Shown here piece after piece: positions 1 to 10,338 of a stretch of DNA of 64,000 bases. Positions within the stretch are counted from its first letter, which is position 1. Each line of letters starts with the position of its first letter. The notes beneath the pieces are model-generated. The model was not told the DNA's origin. It searched no databases and worked only from the letters and a program-made list of their open reading frames with translations. The position numbers and the translations under genes are program-made. Source of the DNA: Arsenicicoccus sp. oral taxon 190 (GTDB lineage Bacteria; Actinomycetota; Actinomycetes; Actinomycetales; Dermatophilaceae); NCBI RefSeq assembly GCF_001189535.1, contig NZ_CP012070.1, forward strand, positions 558,001 to 622,000, in the 5' to 3' direction.

Positions 1-255
1 GCCGTAGACGTTGAAGCCACCGGTGTAGGCGATCAGGATCGGCAGCAGGTAGGTGATGGCCGGCCCGACGATCGTCGCGACGCGCTCGTTGGGGGTCCAA
101 CCGACCGGGATGAAGAAGGCGGTGAGCAGGCCCCACGCGATGATGGCGCCGATGTTGGGCATGATCATGTTCGACAGGAAGGTGCCGAACTTCTGGACGT
201 GCACCCGGGCCGAGACGCGCTCCGCCCCACCCGAGGTTGCCGTGGTACTGGCCAC
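1..255 (-). CDS. mtlA: PTS mannitol transporter subunit IIC(B), N-terminal part (gene runs off the window)
   Basis: The first 85 codons of a gene running off the left edge. The protein is the membrane permease (EIIC domain) of the mannitol phosphotransferase system, which imports mannitol and phosphorylates it during transport. The translated start (VQKFGTFLSNMIMPNIGA followed by IIAWGLLTAFFIP and ITYLLPILIAYTGG) closely follows the N-terminus known for MtlA proteins: a short cytoplasmic amphipathic stretch and then the first two membrane helices. The start is GTG at 253-255, with AAAGGAAC about 8 nt upstream. Whether it carries IIB or IIA domains cannot be seen. A strong promoter with an overlapping inverted repeat lies directly upstream. 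Confidence 0.9.
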   Translation of the reverse strand, partial: MASTTATSGGAERVSARVHVQKFGTFLSNMIMPNIGAIIAWGLLTAFFIPVGWTPNERVATIVGPAITYLLPILIAYTGGFNVYG

Positions 256-298
256 TGGCCGTTCCTTTCCGAGGGGACCTTCACCGTCGAAGATCTGT

Positions 299-334
299 GA
301 TTACCTTTGTAATCGCCCACTTCTGCCCAGTCAA
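299..334 (-). promoter_or_regulatory. mtlA promoter with overlapping inverted-repeat operator
   Basis: On the minus strand TTGACT (329-334) and TACAAA (306-311) are separated by exactly 17 nt, a near-consensus sigma-70-type promoter reading into mtlA. A perfect inverted repeat GATTAC-CTTT-GTAATC (299-314) covers the -10 box, the expected position for a repressor operator. The regulator is not in the window; a mannitol-responsive repressor is an inference. Confidence 0.65.
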
Positions 335-541
335 GAGCAGAAGACCCCCAAGTCAGAAATTTCCGGGTCCCGAACGGACACCTGAGCCCCCGAGAGACCT
401 CCATCCCGGGCGCAAACCAACATTCGTATGACGATCCCCCCGCCTCCCCGCGATACGTCCACCCAGGGCGCCGCCACTCGGACGGGCGGTTCGGCATACG
501 GCTCGGGGAATCCCGCCCGGACGCGCCCGGTTGACGAACCC

Positions 542-1519
542 ATGACCACTCCGCTGTCGATCCTCGACCTCGCCACCGCCCTGCCCGGCCAGTCCACCCG
601 CGACGCCATCCTCGAGAGCGTGCGCCTGGCGCAGAAGGCGGAGGAGACCGGCAGGTTCGAGCGGATCTGGTTCGCCGAGCACCACAACATGCGGACCATC
701 GCCTCCGCGGCGACGTCCGTGCTGATCGGGCACGTGCTGTCCGCGACGACCTCGATCCGGGTCGGCGCCGGCGGCGTGATGCTGCCCAACCACTCCCCGC
801 TGGTCATCGCCGAGCAGTTCGGCACGCTCGCCGAGCTCCACCCGGGCCGCGTCGACCTCGGGCTGGGTCGCGCCCCGGGCACCGACCAGCAGACCTGGGC
901 CGCGCTGCGGCGCGACCCCCGCGCCTCCGACCGGTTCCCGCAGGACGTGCAGGAGTTGCAGGGCTACCTCTCCGAGCACACCCTGGTCCCGGGCATCCAC
1001 GCCTACCCCGGGTGGGGGACGCGGGTGCCGCTCTACATCCTCGGCTCGTCCACCTTCGGTGCCCAGCTGGCGGCGGCGCTGGGGCTGCCCTACGCGTTCG
1101 CGAGCCACTTCGCGCCGGACGCGCTGCACGAGGCGATGCGGCTCTACCGCGAGCGCTTCCAGCCGTCCGAGCAGCTGGCCCAGCCCCATGCCATCGCGGC
1201 GCTCAACGTGATCGCCGCCGACGACGCCGCCGAGGCCGAGGAGCTCCACCAGCAGGTGCTGCGCCTGCGGGTCCGGGCGATGGCCGGGCGCCGCGGCGCG
1301 GACCTCACCGACGAGCAGGTCGAGGAGGCCATGGGCACGGCCTTCGGCCTGCAGGTGCAGCACATGATGAGCCGCACCGCCGTGGGCACCCGCGACGAGG
1401 TCGCGCGCTACCTCGAGGACTTCCGGGCCGAGACCGGCGCCGACGAGCTCATGGTCACCAACGCGATCCCCGGCCTCGAGCGGCGCGAGCGCGCCCTGGA
1501 GATCCTCGCGACCGTGTGA
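542..1519 (+). CDS. LLM class flavin-dependent oxidoreductase (luciferase-like, MsnO8-type)
   Basis: A 325-residue protein of the bacterial luciferase-like monooxygenase family. These TIM-barrel enzymes use reduced FMN or F420 to oxidise small organic substrates; the substrate cannot be read from sequence. Family features are the start LSILDLATALPG, the WFAEHHN segment near residue 40, and GGVMLPNHSPLVIAEQFGTL followed by GRVDLGLGRAPGTD. The frame is open back to 428, but family similarity begins at the ATG at 542, so that start is preferred; the extra 38 codons are proline- and glycine-rich. No clear ribosome binding site. It ends 3 bp before the convergent HTH-citrate synthase gene and is divergent from mtlA. 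Confidence 0.85.
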   Translation: MTTPLSILDLATALPGQSTRDAILESVRLAQKAEETGRFERIWFAEHHNMRTIASAATSVLIGHVLSATTSIRVGAGGVMLPNHSPLVIAEQFGTLAELHPGRVDLGLGRAPGTDQQTWAALRRDPRASDRFPQDVQELQGYLSEHTLVPGIHAYPGWGTRVPLYILGSSTFGAQLAAALGLPYAFASHFAPDALHEAMRLYRERFQPSEQLAQPHAIAALNVIAADDAAEAEELHQQVLRLRVRAMAGRRGADLTDEQVEEAMGTAFGLQVQHMMSRTAVGTRDEVARYLEDFRAETGADELMVTNAIPGLERRERALEILATV

Positions 1520-1522
1520 GGC

Positions 1523-2731
1523 TCACCGGGGGCCGTGGTAGACCCCGGCCAGCCGGAACCTCAGCGGCGGGGCGGCATACTCCTCCAGCAGGTGGGCGAC
1601 CCACCCCACGAGCCGGCCAGCGGCGAAGAGCGTCTCCGTGGCGTCCACCGCCAGCCCGTGCCGGCGGGTGAGCACCGCGAGCGCCCAGTCGCTGTTGGGG
1701 AAGAGGCCCCGCCGCTCCCACAGCGCCTCCTCGAGCAGCCGCGTCGGCCCGGCCAGCTCGCCGAGCCCCTGCTCGCGCAGCACCCCGAGCAGGTGCTCGG
1801 CCCGCGGGTCCTGCTCCCGGTAGATCCGGTGCCCGAACCCCGGCACGTCCGTCTCCTGCGCGAGCACCCGCCCGAGGGTCCCGGCCGGGTCGCGCAGCAG
1901 GTCCTCGAGCAGGCCGCGGGCGGCCACCCCGGCGGCGCCGTGCAGCGGGCTGTCCATGGCGGCCAGGCCGGCGAGCAGGCACGAGCAGGGGTCGGCGCGG
2001 ACGCTCGCGCTCACCCGCACCGCGGTGGTCGAGCCGGCCATGTCGTGATCGGCCAGCAGCACCAGCGCCCGCCGCACCAGGTCCCGCAGCCGCGGGTCGG
2101 CCGGGTCTCCCCCGACCGCACCGGTCCAGGCCGTCGCCAGGTCACCCGCGCCGTATGCCGCCCCCGCCCGTGGTCCCGGGGCCAGCGCCGCCGCGATGCT
2201 GGCAAGCGCCCTCCCGCACCGTCGTCGTACCGCGCCGGGGTCGAGGTCGTGCCGCAGCGGGTCGTCGACCCCGGCGAGCAGCATCGCGAGCCGCAGCCGC
2301 TCCACGGTCCGGGTGCCGGTCGGCAGCACCTCGAGGCCGTCCCGCACCCGGTCCGCCAGCGCCACGTCGACGGTGAAGAGGCCGCCCGCCTCCGCCTCCC
2401 ACAGCAGCCCGGCCACCTCCTCCACCGTGGCGGTCGCCGCGAGCGTGGACGCGTCGACGCCGCGATAGCGCAGCCGGTCGTGCTCGAGCAGCGTGATCGA
2501 CGTGCGGATCGACTCGGCCAGGCCGGACCCGCGCCCCGGCGCCCCGACCCGGTCGCGCAGCGCCTCGACGTCCGCCAGCCGGAAGTAGCTGGTCCGCTCC
2601 CCCGGGCGTCGGACCGCCCGCAGCTGGCCCCGGCTGACGTACGCGTAGACCGTCTGCGTCTTGACGCCGAGCAGCCGGGCGACCTGGGCCGTGGAGAGCA
2701 GATCCCCTTGCGAGACAGACTTCTTCGGCAT
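1523..2731 (-). CDS. Citrate synthase family protein with N-terminal helix-turn-helix domain
   Basis: 402 residues. Residues about 11-60 form an excisionase/MerR-type helix-turn-helix (STAQVARLLGVKTQTVYAYV), followed by a citrate synthase fold. The catalytic residues are present: His264 in SPLHGAAG, His301 in GFGHRIY and Asp348 in FPNSD, plus ADHD (His229). It should therefore still condense oxaloacetate or a relative with an acyl-CoA while also binding DNA. The start ATG at 2729-2731 has GGGAGG 6 nt upstream. It is divergent from a second citrate synthase gene, and the 81-bp gap holds an array of GTTGA/TCAAC half-sites. A role as metabolite-sensing regulator of its neighbour is inference. 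Confidence 0.85.
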   Translation of the reverse strand: MPKKSVSQGDLLSTAQVARLLGVKTQTVYAYVSRGQLRAVRRPGERTSYFRLADVEALRDRVGAPGRGSGLAESIRTSITLLEHDRLRYRGVDASTLAATATVEEVAGLLWEAEAGGLFTVDVALADRVRDGLEVLPTGTRTVERLRLAMLLAGVDDPLRHDLDPGAVRRRCGRALASIAAALAPGPRAGAAYGAGDLATAWTGAVGGDPADPRLRDLVRRALVLLADHDMAGSTTAVRVSASVRADPCSCLLAGLAAMDSPLHGAAGVAARGLLEDLLRDPAGTLGRVLAQETDVPGFGHRIYREQDPRAEHLLGVLREQGLGELAGPTRLLEEALWERRGLFPNSDWALAVLTRRHGLAVDATETLFAAGRLVGWVAHLLEEYAAPPLRFRLAGVYHGPR

Positions 2732-2745
2732 ACGTGGCCTCCCGC

Positions 2746-2793
2746 GTTGAGGGCGTCAACCATGGATTCGATCAACGTTGACAACCTGTTGAT
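2746..2793. promoter_or_regulatory. Array of GTTGA/TCAAC half-sites in divergent citrate synthase promoter
   Basis: The gap between the two citrate synthase genes contains GTTGA-GGGCG-TCAAC (2746-2760), the perfect 10-bp palindrome TCAACGTTGA (2772-2781) and a further GTTGAT (2788-2793). A consensus -35 TTGACA (2778-2783) sits inside the array; 17 nt on, GACTCT (2801-2806) ends 6 nt before the ATG at 2813. Repressor binding here would block transcription of the plus-strand gene. The HTH-citrate synthase is the obvious candidate ligand, by position only. Confidence 0.6.
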
Positions 2794-2812
2794 GCAGACT
2801 GACTCTAGCGGC

Positions 2813-3952
2813 ATGACCGACATCGCAGACCTCGTCGTCCCGCCCGGCCTCAAGGGCGTCCCCGTCGCCGACACCACGATCGGCGACGTGCGCGGCGCCG
2901 AGGGTTACTACCACTACCGCGAGCACTCGGCGCTCGACCTCGTGGAGCGCTGCACGCTCGAGCAGGTGTGGTGGCTGATGCTGACCGGGGCGCTGCCCGA
3001 CGAGGCGCAGGACGAGGCCTTCCGGGCGGAGCTCGCGCCGTTGCGGGTGCTCGACGAGCAGACGCTCGAGCTGATCGATCGCGAGGCCCGCACCGGCGTC
3101 GAGGGCGCGCCGCTCGCGCAGCTGCGCACCGTGCTGTCGCACCTCGCGACCGGCGCCCACCCCACGTATGGCGCCACCCCTGCCCAGGTGCGCGCCGACG
3201 CGTTGCGGCTCGCCGCGGCCACCCCGACGATCCTCGCGGCCCTGCACCGGCGTCGGGCGGGGCTGCCCGTCCTCGACCCCGACCCGGCGCTGTCGGCCGC
3301 GGGCAACTGGCTGTGGCTGGTCCGGGGCGAGCGGCCGGGCGAGCCCGAGGAGCGGGCCATCAACCGCTACCTGGTCGCGACGGTCGACCACGGCTTCAAC
3401 AACTCGACCTTCGCCGCGCGGGTGGTGGCCTCCTCGGGCGCCGACGTGGGCTCGGCGATGTGCGCGGCGCTGGGGGCCTTCGCGGGGCCGCTGCACGGCG
3501 GCGCGCCGGACCGGGCCCTGGACGCGCTGGACGAGATCGGTGCGGTGGACCGGGCGCAGGCGTGGGTCCGCGAGCGGGTCGAGGCGGGCGACCGGATCAT
3601 GGGCTTCGGGCACGCCGTCTACACCACCCACGACCCGCGGGCCGAGATGCTCAAGGCGGAGGCGCTGCGGCTCGGCGGCCCGCTCGCCGACCTCGCCGTC
3701 GCGGTCGAGCAGGTGGTCGAGGAGACGTTGGCCGAGCTCAAGCCCGGGCGGCAGCTCTACGCCAACGTGGAGTACTACGCGGGGGTCGTGATGGAGCAGT
3801 GCGGCATCCCGCGGTCGATGTTCACCCCGACGTTTGCGGTGAGCCGGGTCATCGGGTGGAGCGCCCACATCCTGGAGCAGGCGGCGACGACGAAGATCTA
3901 CCGGCCGGCGGCGCGCTACGTGGGCCCGCCGGTGCGTCGCCCCCACCCCTGA
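2813..3952 (+). CDS. Citrate synthase / 2-methylcitrate synthase (CitA-like)
   Basis: 379 residues covering the whole citrate synthase fold. It condenses oxaloacetate with acetyl-CoA (or propionyl-CoA) at the entry of the TCA or methylcitrate cycle. The motifs are VDHG (His193), FAGPLHGGAP (His228) and GFGHAVYTTHDPRA (His267). The third catalytic acid, normally Asp in NVDFY, is Glu320 in YANVEYYAG, a change I recall in CitA-type actinobacterial enzymes. The start at 2813 fits the family N-terminus and a leaderless promoter; an upstream ATG at 2763 lies inside the operator array and is less likely. It is followed by a palindromic element shared with the convergent asd gene. Confidence 0.9.
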   Translation: MTDIADLVVPPGLKGVPVADTTIGDVRGAEGYYHYREHSALDLVERCTLEQVWWLMLTGALPDEAQDEAFRAELAPLRVLDEQTLELIDREARTGVEGAPLAQLRTVLSHLATGAHPTYGATPAQVRADALRLAAATPTILAALHRRRAGLPVLDPDPALSAAGNWLWLVRGERPGEPEERAINRYLVATVDHGFNNSTFAARVVASSGADVGSAMCAALGAFAGPLHGGAPDRALDALDEIGAVDRAQAWVRERVEAGDRIMGFGHAVYTTHDPRAEMLKAEALRLGGPLADLAVAVEQVVEETLAELKPGRQLYANVEYYAGVVMEQCGIPRSMFTPTFAVSRVIGWSAHILEQAATTKIYRPAARYVGPPVRRPHP

Positions 3953-4002
3953 CGATCGTGGGCGGGTTGTGTCGCCTGGGCGCCACAACCGTCCACGATC
4001 GC
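3953..4002. repeat. Dispersed palindromic element, copy 1 (bidirectional terminator-like)
   Basis: A near-perfect palindrome of about 49 bp running from CGATCGTGG to CCACGATCG, with an inner hairpin CGCC-TG-GGCG. It starts immediately after the stop codon of the citrate synthase gene and lies between convergent genes, followed by a G-rich tract. Its reverse complement closely matches the element at 54164-54216 (shared start GCGATCGTGGACG, then TTGTGG and CGCCC). Confidence 0.7.
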
Positions 4003-4039
4003 AGGGAGGGGGGAGGGGGGAGGGAGGAGGCGGGGGGGC

Positions 4040-5104
<1,065 letters not shown>

Positions 5105-5188
5105 GTCAGTCTCCTTGTGCGACGAGCGGGGTGGGTATGCCGCAAGCCCGCGGCGCGTGGTCGCCGCCGCCGGGCCGGCCAGGGCGGG

Positions 5189-6457
<1,269 letters not shown>

Positions 6458-6543
6458 AGGTCTCGCCTCTCGGGACGGGGATCGGGCCCGCCCAGCCTAG
6501 CGATCTCGGTGGTCGGTCCTGTGCAACGCCGCATGTCGAGACA

Positions 6544-6566
6544 CCACCTGAACGGTGTTCAGGTGG
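6544..6566. promoter_or_regulatory. 23-bp perfect inverted repeat, probable operator of menE
   Basis: Arms CCACCTGAAC and GTTCAGGTGG with a 3-nt centre (GGT) form a perfect inverted repeat directly upstream of the menE -10 box TAGAGT (6573-6578). The core TGAAC-N3-GTTCA is typical of TetR-family operators and resembles the BioQ-type core TGAAC-N3-GTTAC. The regulator is not in the window. Confidence 0.6.
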
Positions 6567-6572
6567 GGTGGC

Positions 6573-6585
6573 TAGAGTCGCCCCA
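6573..6585 (+). promoter_or_regulatory. Leaderless promoter -10 box of menE
   Basis: TAGAGT at 6573-6578 is followed by 6 nt and the ATG at 6585, so the transcript should begin at or next to the start codon. The same spacing recurs at many genes in the window. Confidence 0.5.
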
Positions 6586-7760
6586 TGAGCCGCCCCGTCG
6601 TCACCTGGCCCCCGCCCGGAGCCACGGCGCAGGAGGTGGTGGCCGACCTGTCGGTCCTCGAGGCGGCGATGGCGGGGACCGGACCCGCGGTCGCGGTGCC
6701 CGGCGCCCTGGATCGCGGCGACGTCGGGGTCACCCGGGTCCCCGACGAGACCGCCGTCGTCGTCGCGACCTCCGGCACGACCGGGCGCCCCAAGCCCGCG
6801 CTGCTGCCGGCCCGCGCCCTCGAGCTCGCGGTCGGCGGGGTGCAGGACGTCCTCGGCGGCCCCGGCCAGTCGATGCTGGCGGTCCCGCCCACGCACATCA
6901 CCGGCATCACCGTGATCCTGCGCAACCTGTGGGCGGGCTTCGCGCCGACTGCGGTGACGCCGGGCCACTTCGGGCCCGAGGCCTTCGTGGACCTCACCCG
7001 ACGGTGGGACCCCCGGGCGCCCCGGCACTACGTCACGCTGGTGCCGACGCAGCTGCGCCGGGTGCTGGCCTGTCCCGAGGCGGTCGCTGCGGCACGGGAG
7101 TACGACACCATCCTCGTGGGGGCCGCGCCGCTCCCGGCCGCCGACCGGGACCGGGCGCTCAGGCGGGGTCTCGCGATCGTCGACGGCTACGGCTGCAGCG
7201 AGACCGCGGGCGGTTGCCTGTATGACGGACGCCCGCTGCCCCACGTGCTCACCCACCTCGGCGAGGGCGGCCGGATCCACCTCGGCGGCACCCAGGTGGC
7301 GCTGGGCTACCTCGACCGTCCCGACGCGGCAGGCGCCTTCACCACCGACGCGGACGAGGCGCGCTGGTATCGCACCTACGACCACGGTCATCGTGACGCG
7401 ACCGGGCGGCTGGTCGTCGACGGACGCCTCGACGACCTCATCAACTCGGGTGGCCTCAAGGTCGCCCCCACCGCGGTGGAGGACGCGATCGGCCTGGCCC
7501 GCTGCCCGGGGATCGCCGAGGCGATGGTCGTCGGGGTCCCCGACCCCGAGTGGGGCGAGGCGGTGGCGGTGGTGGCGGTGCCCCGGCAGGGGGCGACCCC
7601 GGGGCTGGACGGCATACGGGCCTGCCTGGCCGACCACCTGCCCTCGCACGCGCTGCCGCGGGTGCTGCACCTGGTGGCGAGCCTGCCGGTGCGGGGGCCG
7701 GGCAAGCCGGACCGGGTGCGCGCCCGGGCTCTGGCGGGCGCTGCGCTCAGCGCCCGCTGA
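6585..7760 (+). CDS. menE: o-Succinylbenzoate--CoA ligase (MenE), short actinobacterial type
   Basis: 391 residues, an AMP-forming acyl-CoA ligase. MenE activates o-succinylbenzoate with CoA in menaquinone synthesis. The ATP-binding loop is ATSGTTGRPK (61-70), the central motif YGCSETAGGCLYDG, the hinge region DGRLDDLINSGGLKV and the catalytic lysine near 374 in GPGKPDR. The reduced N-terminal domain and these segments match the short MenE of mycobacteria. No other men gene is in the window. The last 14 bp overlap the convergent bioF gene. A different acyl substrate (for example a biotin precursor, given the neighbour and the operator) is possible but less likely. Confidence 0.82.
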   Translation: MSRPVVTWPPPGATAQEVVADLSVLEAAMAGTGPAVAVPGALDRGDVGVTRVPDETAVVVATSGTTGRPKPALLPARALELAVGGVQDVLGGPGQSMLAVPPTHITGITVILRNLWAGFAPTAVTPGHFGPEAFVDLTRRWDPRAPRHYVTLVPTQLRRVLACPEAVAAAREYDTILVGAAPLPAADRDRALRRGLAIVDGYGCSETAGGCLYDGRPLPHVLTHLGEGGRIHLGGTQVALGYLDRPDAAGAFTTDADEARWYRTYDHGHRDATGRLVVDGRLDDLINSGGLKVAPTAVEDAIGLARCPGIAEAMVVGVPDPEWGEAVAVVAVPRQGATPGLDGIRACLADHLPSHALPRVLHLVASLPVRGPGKPDRVRARALAGAALSAR

Positions 7761-8871
7761 CGGCGCGCACCACCGAGATCGCCTGGGCCACCTGGTCGTC
7801 CGTGAGGTCCGCGTGACCGGTGAGCCGCAGCCGGGACTCGCCGTCGGGGCTCGACGGCGGGCGGAAGCAGCCGATCCGCACGCCCTGCTCGGCCGCGGCG
7901 GCGACGGCCGCGACGGCTTCGTGCGGGCCGGGCATGGGGATGCTCAGGACGGCACCGGCCGGGCGGGGCACGTCGACGGCGTCCGCGAGCGCGGCCATGA
8001 TCGTGGCGAGCCTGCCTGGGCGCCACGGCTCCTCGCGCAGCGCCGCGAGGGCACCGAGGGCGGCGCCGGCCGCCGCGGGGGCCAGGCCGGTGTCGTAGAT
8101 GAAGGGCCGCGCCGTGTTGACGAGGTGGTGGCGGATCGCCTCGTGGGCGAGGACGACGCCGCCCTGCGCGGCGAGCGACTTGGACAGGGTCGCGGTGACG
8201 ACGACGTCCCCGCGCCCGGCGAGCCCGAGCTCGTGGACCAGCCCCTGGCCGCGGTCGCCGCGGACCCCGATGCCGTGCGCCTCGTCGACGAGTAGCGTGG
8301 CCCCGAGATCGCTGGTGGCGCCGACAATCTCGGCGAGCGGGGCGGCGTCGCCGAGGACGGAGTAGACCGACTCGACGACCACCAGCACCCGCGGCGTGGT
8401 GGCCTCGCGGACGAGCCGCACGAGGTCGTCGACGTCGTGGTGGCGCGCGACGACCACCCGCGCCCGGGCGAGCCGGCAGCCGTCGATGAGGGAGGCGTGG
8501 ACGTGGGCGTCGGAGACGATCGTGGTGTCCGCGTCCGCGAGCGCCGTGACCGCCGCAAGGTTGGCGTGGTATCCCGTCGACAGCGCGAGACCCGTTGCGG
8601 CGCCGGTCAGCTCGGCGAGCTCCTGCTCCAGCCGGTCGTGGATCGCCAACGTGCCGGAGACGAGACGGGAGGCGCCGGCGCCGCCGCCATACGTGTCCAC
8701 CGCGTCGGTCGCGCCGAGCCGCACCCGCGGGTGCCGCAGCAGGCCAAGGTAGTCGTTGCCCGCCAGGTCCACGAGCCGCTCGCCGTCCCGGGCGCGCAGC
8801 CGTCGCGTCAGGCCGAGGGACTCGCGACGGTCGTCCTGCGCCGCGAGGTGTCGCAGCAGCGGGGTCGGCAT
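7747..8871 (-). CDS. bioF: 8-Amino-7-oxononanoate synthase
   Basis: 374 residues. This PLP enzyme condenses pimeloyl thioester with alanine in the first ring-forming step of biotin synthesis. The PLP lysine is Lys231 in TATLSKSLAAQGG; VDEAHGIGVRG (Asp196/His199), GGGAGASRLVSG and SDAHVHASLIDG are family signatures. The start ATG at 8869-8871 fits the family N-terminus and a leaderless -10 box TACGTT (minus strand, 8878-8883), 6 nt upstream. The frame is open further upstream but that stretch is not conserved-looking. Other 2-amino-3-ketobutyrate CoA ligase-type activities of the same fold cannot be excluded. Tail to tail with menE. Confidence 0.87.
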   Translation of the reverse strand: MPTPLLRHLAAQDDRRESLGLTRRLRARDGERLVDLAGNDYLGLLRHPRVRLGATDAVDTYGGGAGASRLVSGTLAIHDRLEQELAELTGAATGLALSTGYHANLAAVTALADADTTIVSDAHVHASLIDGCRLARARVVVARHHDVDDLVRLVREATTPRVLVVVESVYSVLGDAAPLAEIVGATSDLGATLLVDEAHGIGVRGDRGQGLVHELGLAGRGDVVVTATLSKSLAAQGGVVLAHEAIRHHLVNTARPFIYDTGLAPAAAGAALGALAALREEPWRPGRLATIMAALADAVDVPRPAGAVLSIPMPGPHEAVAAVAAAAEQGVRIGCFRPPSSPDGESRLRLTGHADLTDDQVAQAISVVRAVSGR

Positions 8872-8893
8872 GGGACGAACGTACCGGAGGCAG

Positions 8894-8905
8894 CCGGTCG
8901 ACCGG
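8894..8905. promoter_or_regulatory. Perfect 12-bp palindrome upstream of bioF
   Basis: CCGGTCGACCGG lies just upstream of the bioF -10 box, in the region divergent to the glycosyltransferase gene. A second inverted repeat GTCTGCG/CGCAGAC is at 8913-8941. Either could be an operator; no regulator is assigned. Confidence 0.35.
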
Positions 8906-9053
8906 TCGCCGGGTCTGCGTGGGCACACCCTGGTCGCAGACACGACATCTGCGCGTTGACGGCTCACGTCGCATCTGTGACCGCTCTGTGGGGCGGGGCT
9001 GGGCTCCCGACCGCCCGGCCCCGTTGCGCTCAGGCCTCGGATAGGTTCGTCCC

Positions 9054-10337
9054 GTGCGCTACCTGCTGCTCGCGTGGGGCTCGCGCGGCGACGTGCAGCC
9101 CTTCGTCGCGCTGGGGCTCGGGCTGCGCGCGGCCGGGCACGAGGTGACCGTCGCCGCGACGCTCGACTTCGAGGCGTGGATCCGCGAGCAGGGGCTCGGC
9201 TACACGGACTTCGGGGTGTCGGTGGCCGAGCTGTCCCGGACCGACCTCGGGCGCCGCTGGCTCGGCGGGACCTCCCGCACCCTCGTCGGCGAGCTGCGGC
9301 TGATGCACGAGGTCAGCACCCTCGCCGCCGACGTCGTCACCACCACGCTGCTGCGCGCCGCCCCGGGCCACGACGTGCTGGTGTCGAGCACGCTGACCTT
9401 CGAGGCCGGCTGGGCCCTCGCCCGCGCCACCCGGATCGGCCACGCCATCGCCTTGTTCGCGCCCGCGGTGCAGACCTCCCTCGGGTCGTCCTACGTGTAT
9501 GCCGCCCTCCCCGGCCGCCGCAGCACCCTCAACCGGGTGCTCGGGGCGCTGACCTCCACGGCGGTCCAGCCCGTCATCGCCCCGATCGCCGCCGAGCTGC
9601 GTCGCCGGCTCGGGAGCCGCCGCCCCACCCTGCGGCAGCTGCGCGACGACATCCGCTCCACGCCGACGTTGCTGGCGGTGAGCCCGCACGTCGTCCCGCC
9701 CGCGCCGGACTGGCCGATGCCGGTGCAGGTCACGGGGTGGTGGACGCTGCCCGACGCGCCCGCGGGCGCCCCCGGCCTGGAGAGCCCCGGTCGAGGGGAC
9801 GACCTCGACGCCGCCCTGGTAGATTTCCTCGAGGCCGGGCCACCGCCGGTCTACGTCGGCTTCGGGTCGATGAGCAGCGCTGACCCGCGAGGGATCTCAC
9901 GGGTCGTGGGCGAGGCCTGCCGGGCCGCCGGGGTGCGCGCCGTGGTGCTGCGCGGTCACGCCGACCTGCACATCACCGGCGACGACGTCCTCCTGATCGA
10001 GGGGGCACCCCACGGCCGACTCTTCCCCCAGGTGGCGGCCGTGGTCGGGCACGGCGGGGCCGGCACGACCGGGGCGGCGTTCCGCGCCGGGGTGCCGCAG
10101 GTCGTGGTGCCCCACATGGGCGACCAGCCCTACTGGGGGCGACGGGTGCACGAGCTCGGTTGCGGCCCAGCGCCCCTCGCGCGACGACAGCTCACGGCGG
10201 AGCGGCTGGCGGGCGGCATACGGGCGGCTCTGTCCCCCGGGTGCGTCGACGCGGCCCGCAGGCTGGGCGACCAGGTGCGCGACGAGGACGGCGTCGCGGC
10301 GGCCGTCGCCCACCTCGACGCGACCTTCGCGCGCTGA
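9054..10337 (+). CDS. Glycosyltransferase, GT1/UDP-glucuronosyltransferase-like
   Basis: 427 residues of the GT-B fold, similar to sterol/macrolide glycosyltransferases that move sugar from UDP-sugar to hydrophobic acceptors. The N-terminal motif is LLAWGSRGDVQPFVALGLGL. The C-terminal donor-binding motif is GHGGAGTTGAAFRAGVPQVV followed by PHMGDQPYWGRRVHELG (roughly 325-362). The GTG start at 9054 is 6 nt after TAGGTT (9042-9047), a leaderless arrangement. It stands alone, divergent from bioF and convergent with the DUF5063 gene (1-bp gap). Acceptor unknown. Confidence 0.82.
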   Translation: MRYLLLAWGSRGDVQPFVALGLGLRAAGHEVTVAATLDFEAWIREQGLGYTDFGVSVAELSRTDLGRRWLGGTSRTLVGELRLMHEVSTLAADVVTTTLLRAAPGHDVLVSSTLTFEAGWALARATRIGHAIALFAPAVQTSLGSSYVYAALPGRRSTLNRVLGALTSTAVQPVIAPIAAELRRRLGSRRPTLRQLRDDIRSTPTLLAVSPHVVPPAPDWPMPVQVTGWWTLPDAPAGAPGLESPGRGDDLDAALVDFLEAGPPPVYVGFGSMSSADPRGISRVVGEACRAAGVRAVVLRGHADLHITGDDVLLIEGAPHGRLFPQVAAVVGHGGAGTTGAAFRAGVPQVVVPHMGDQPYWGRRVHELGCGPAPLARRQLTAERLAGGIRAALSPGCVDAARRLGDQVRDEDGVAAAVAHLDATFAR

Positions 10338-10338
10338 C

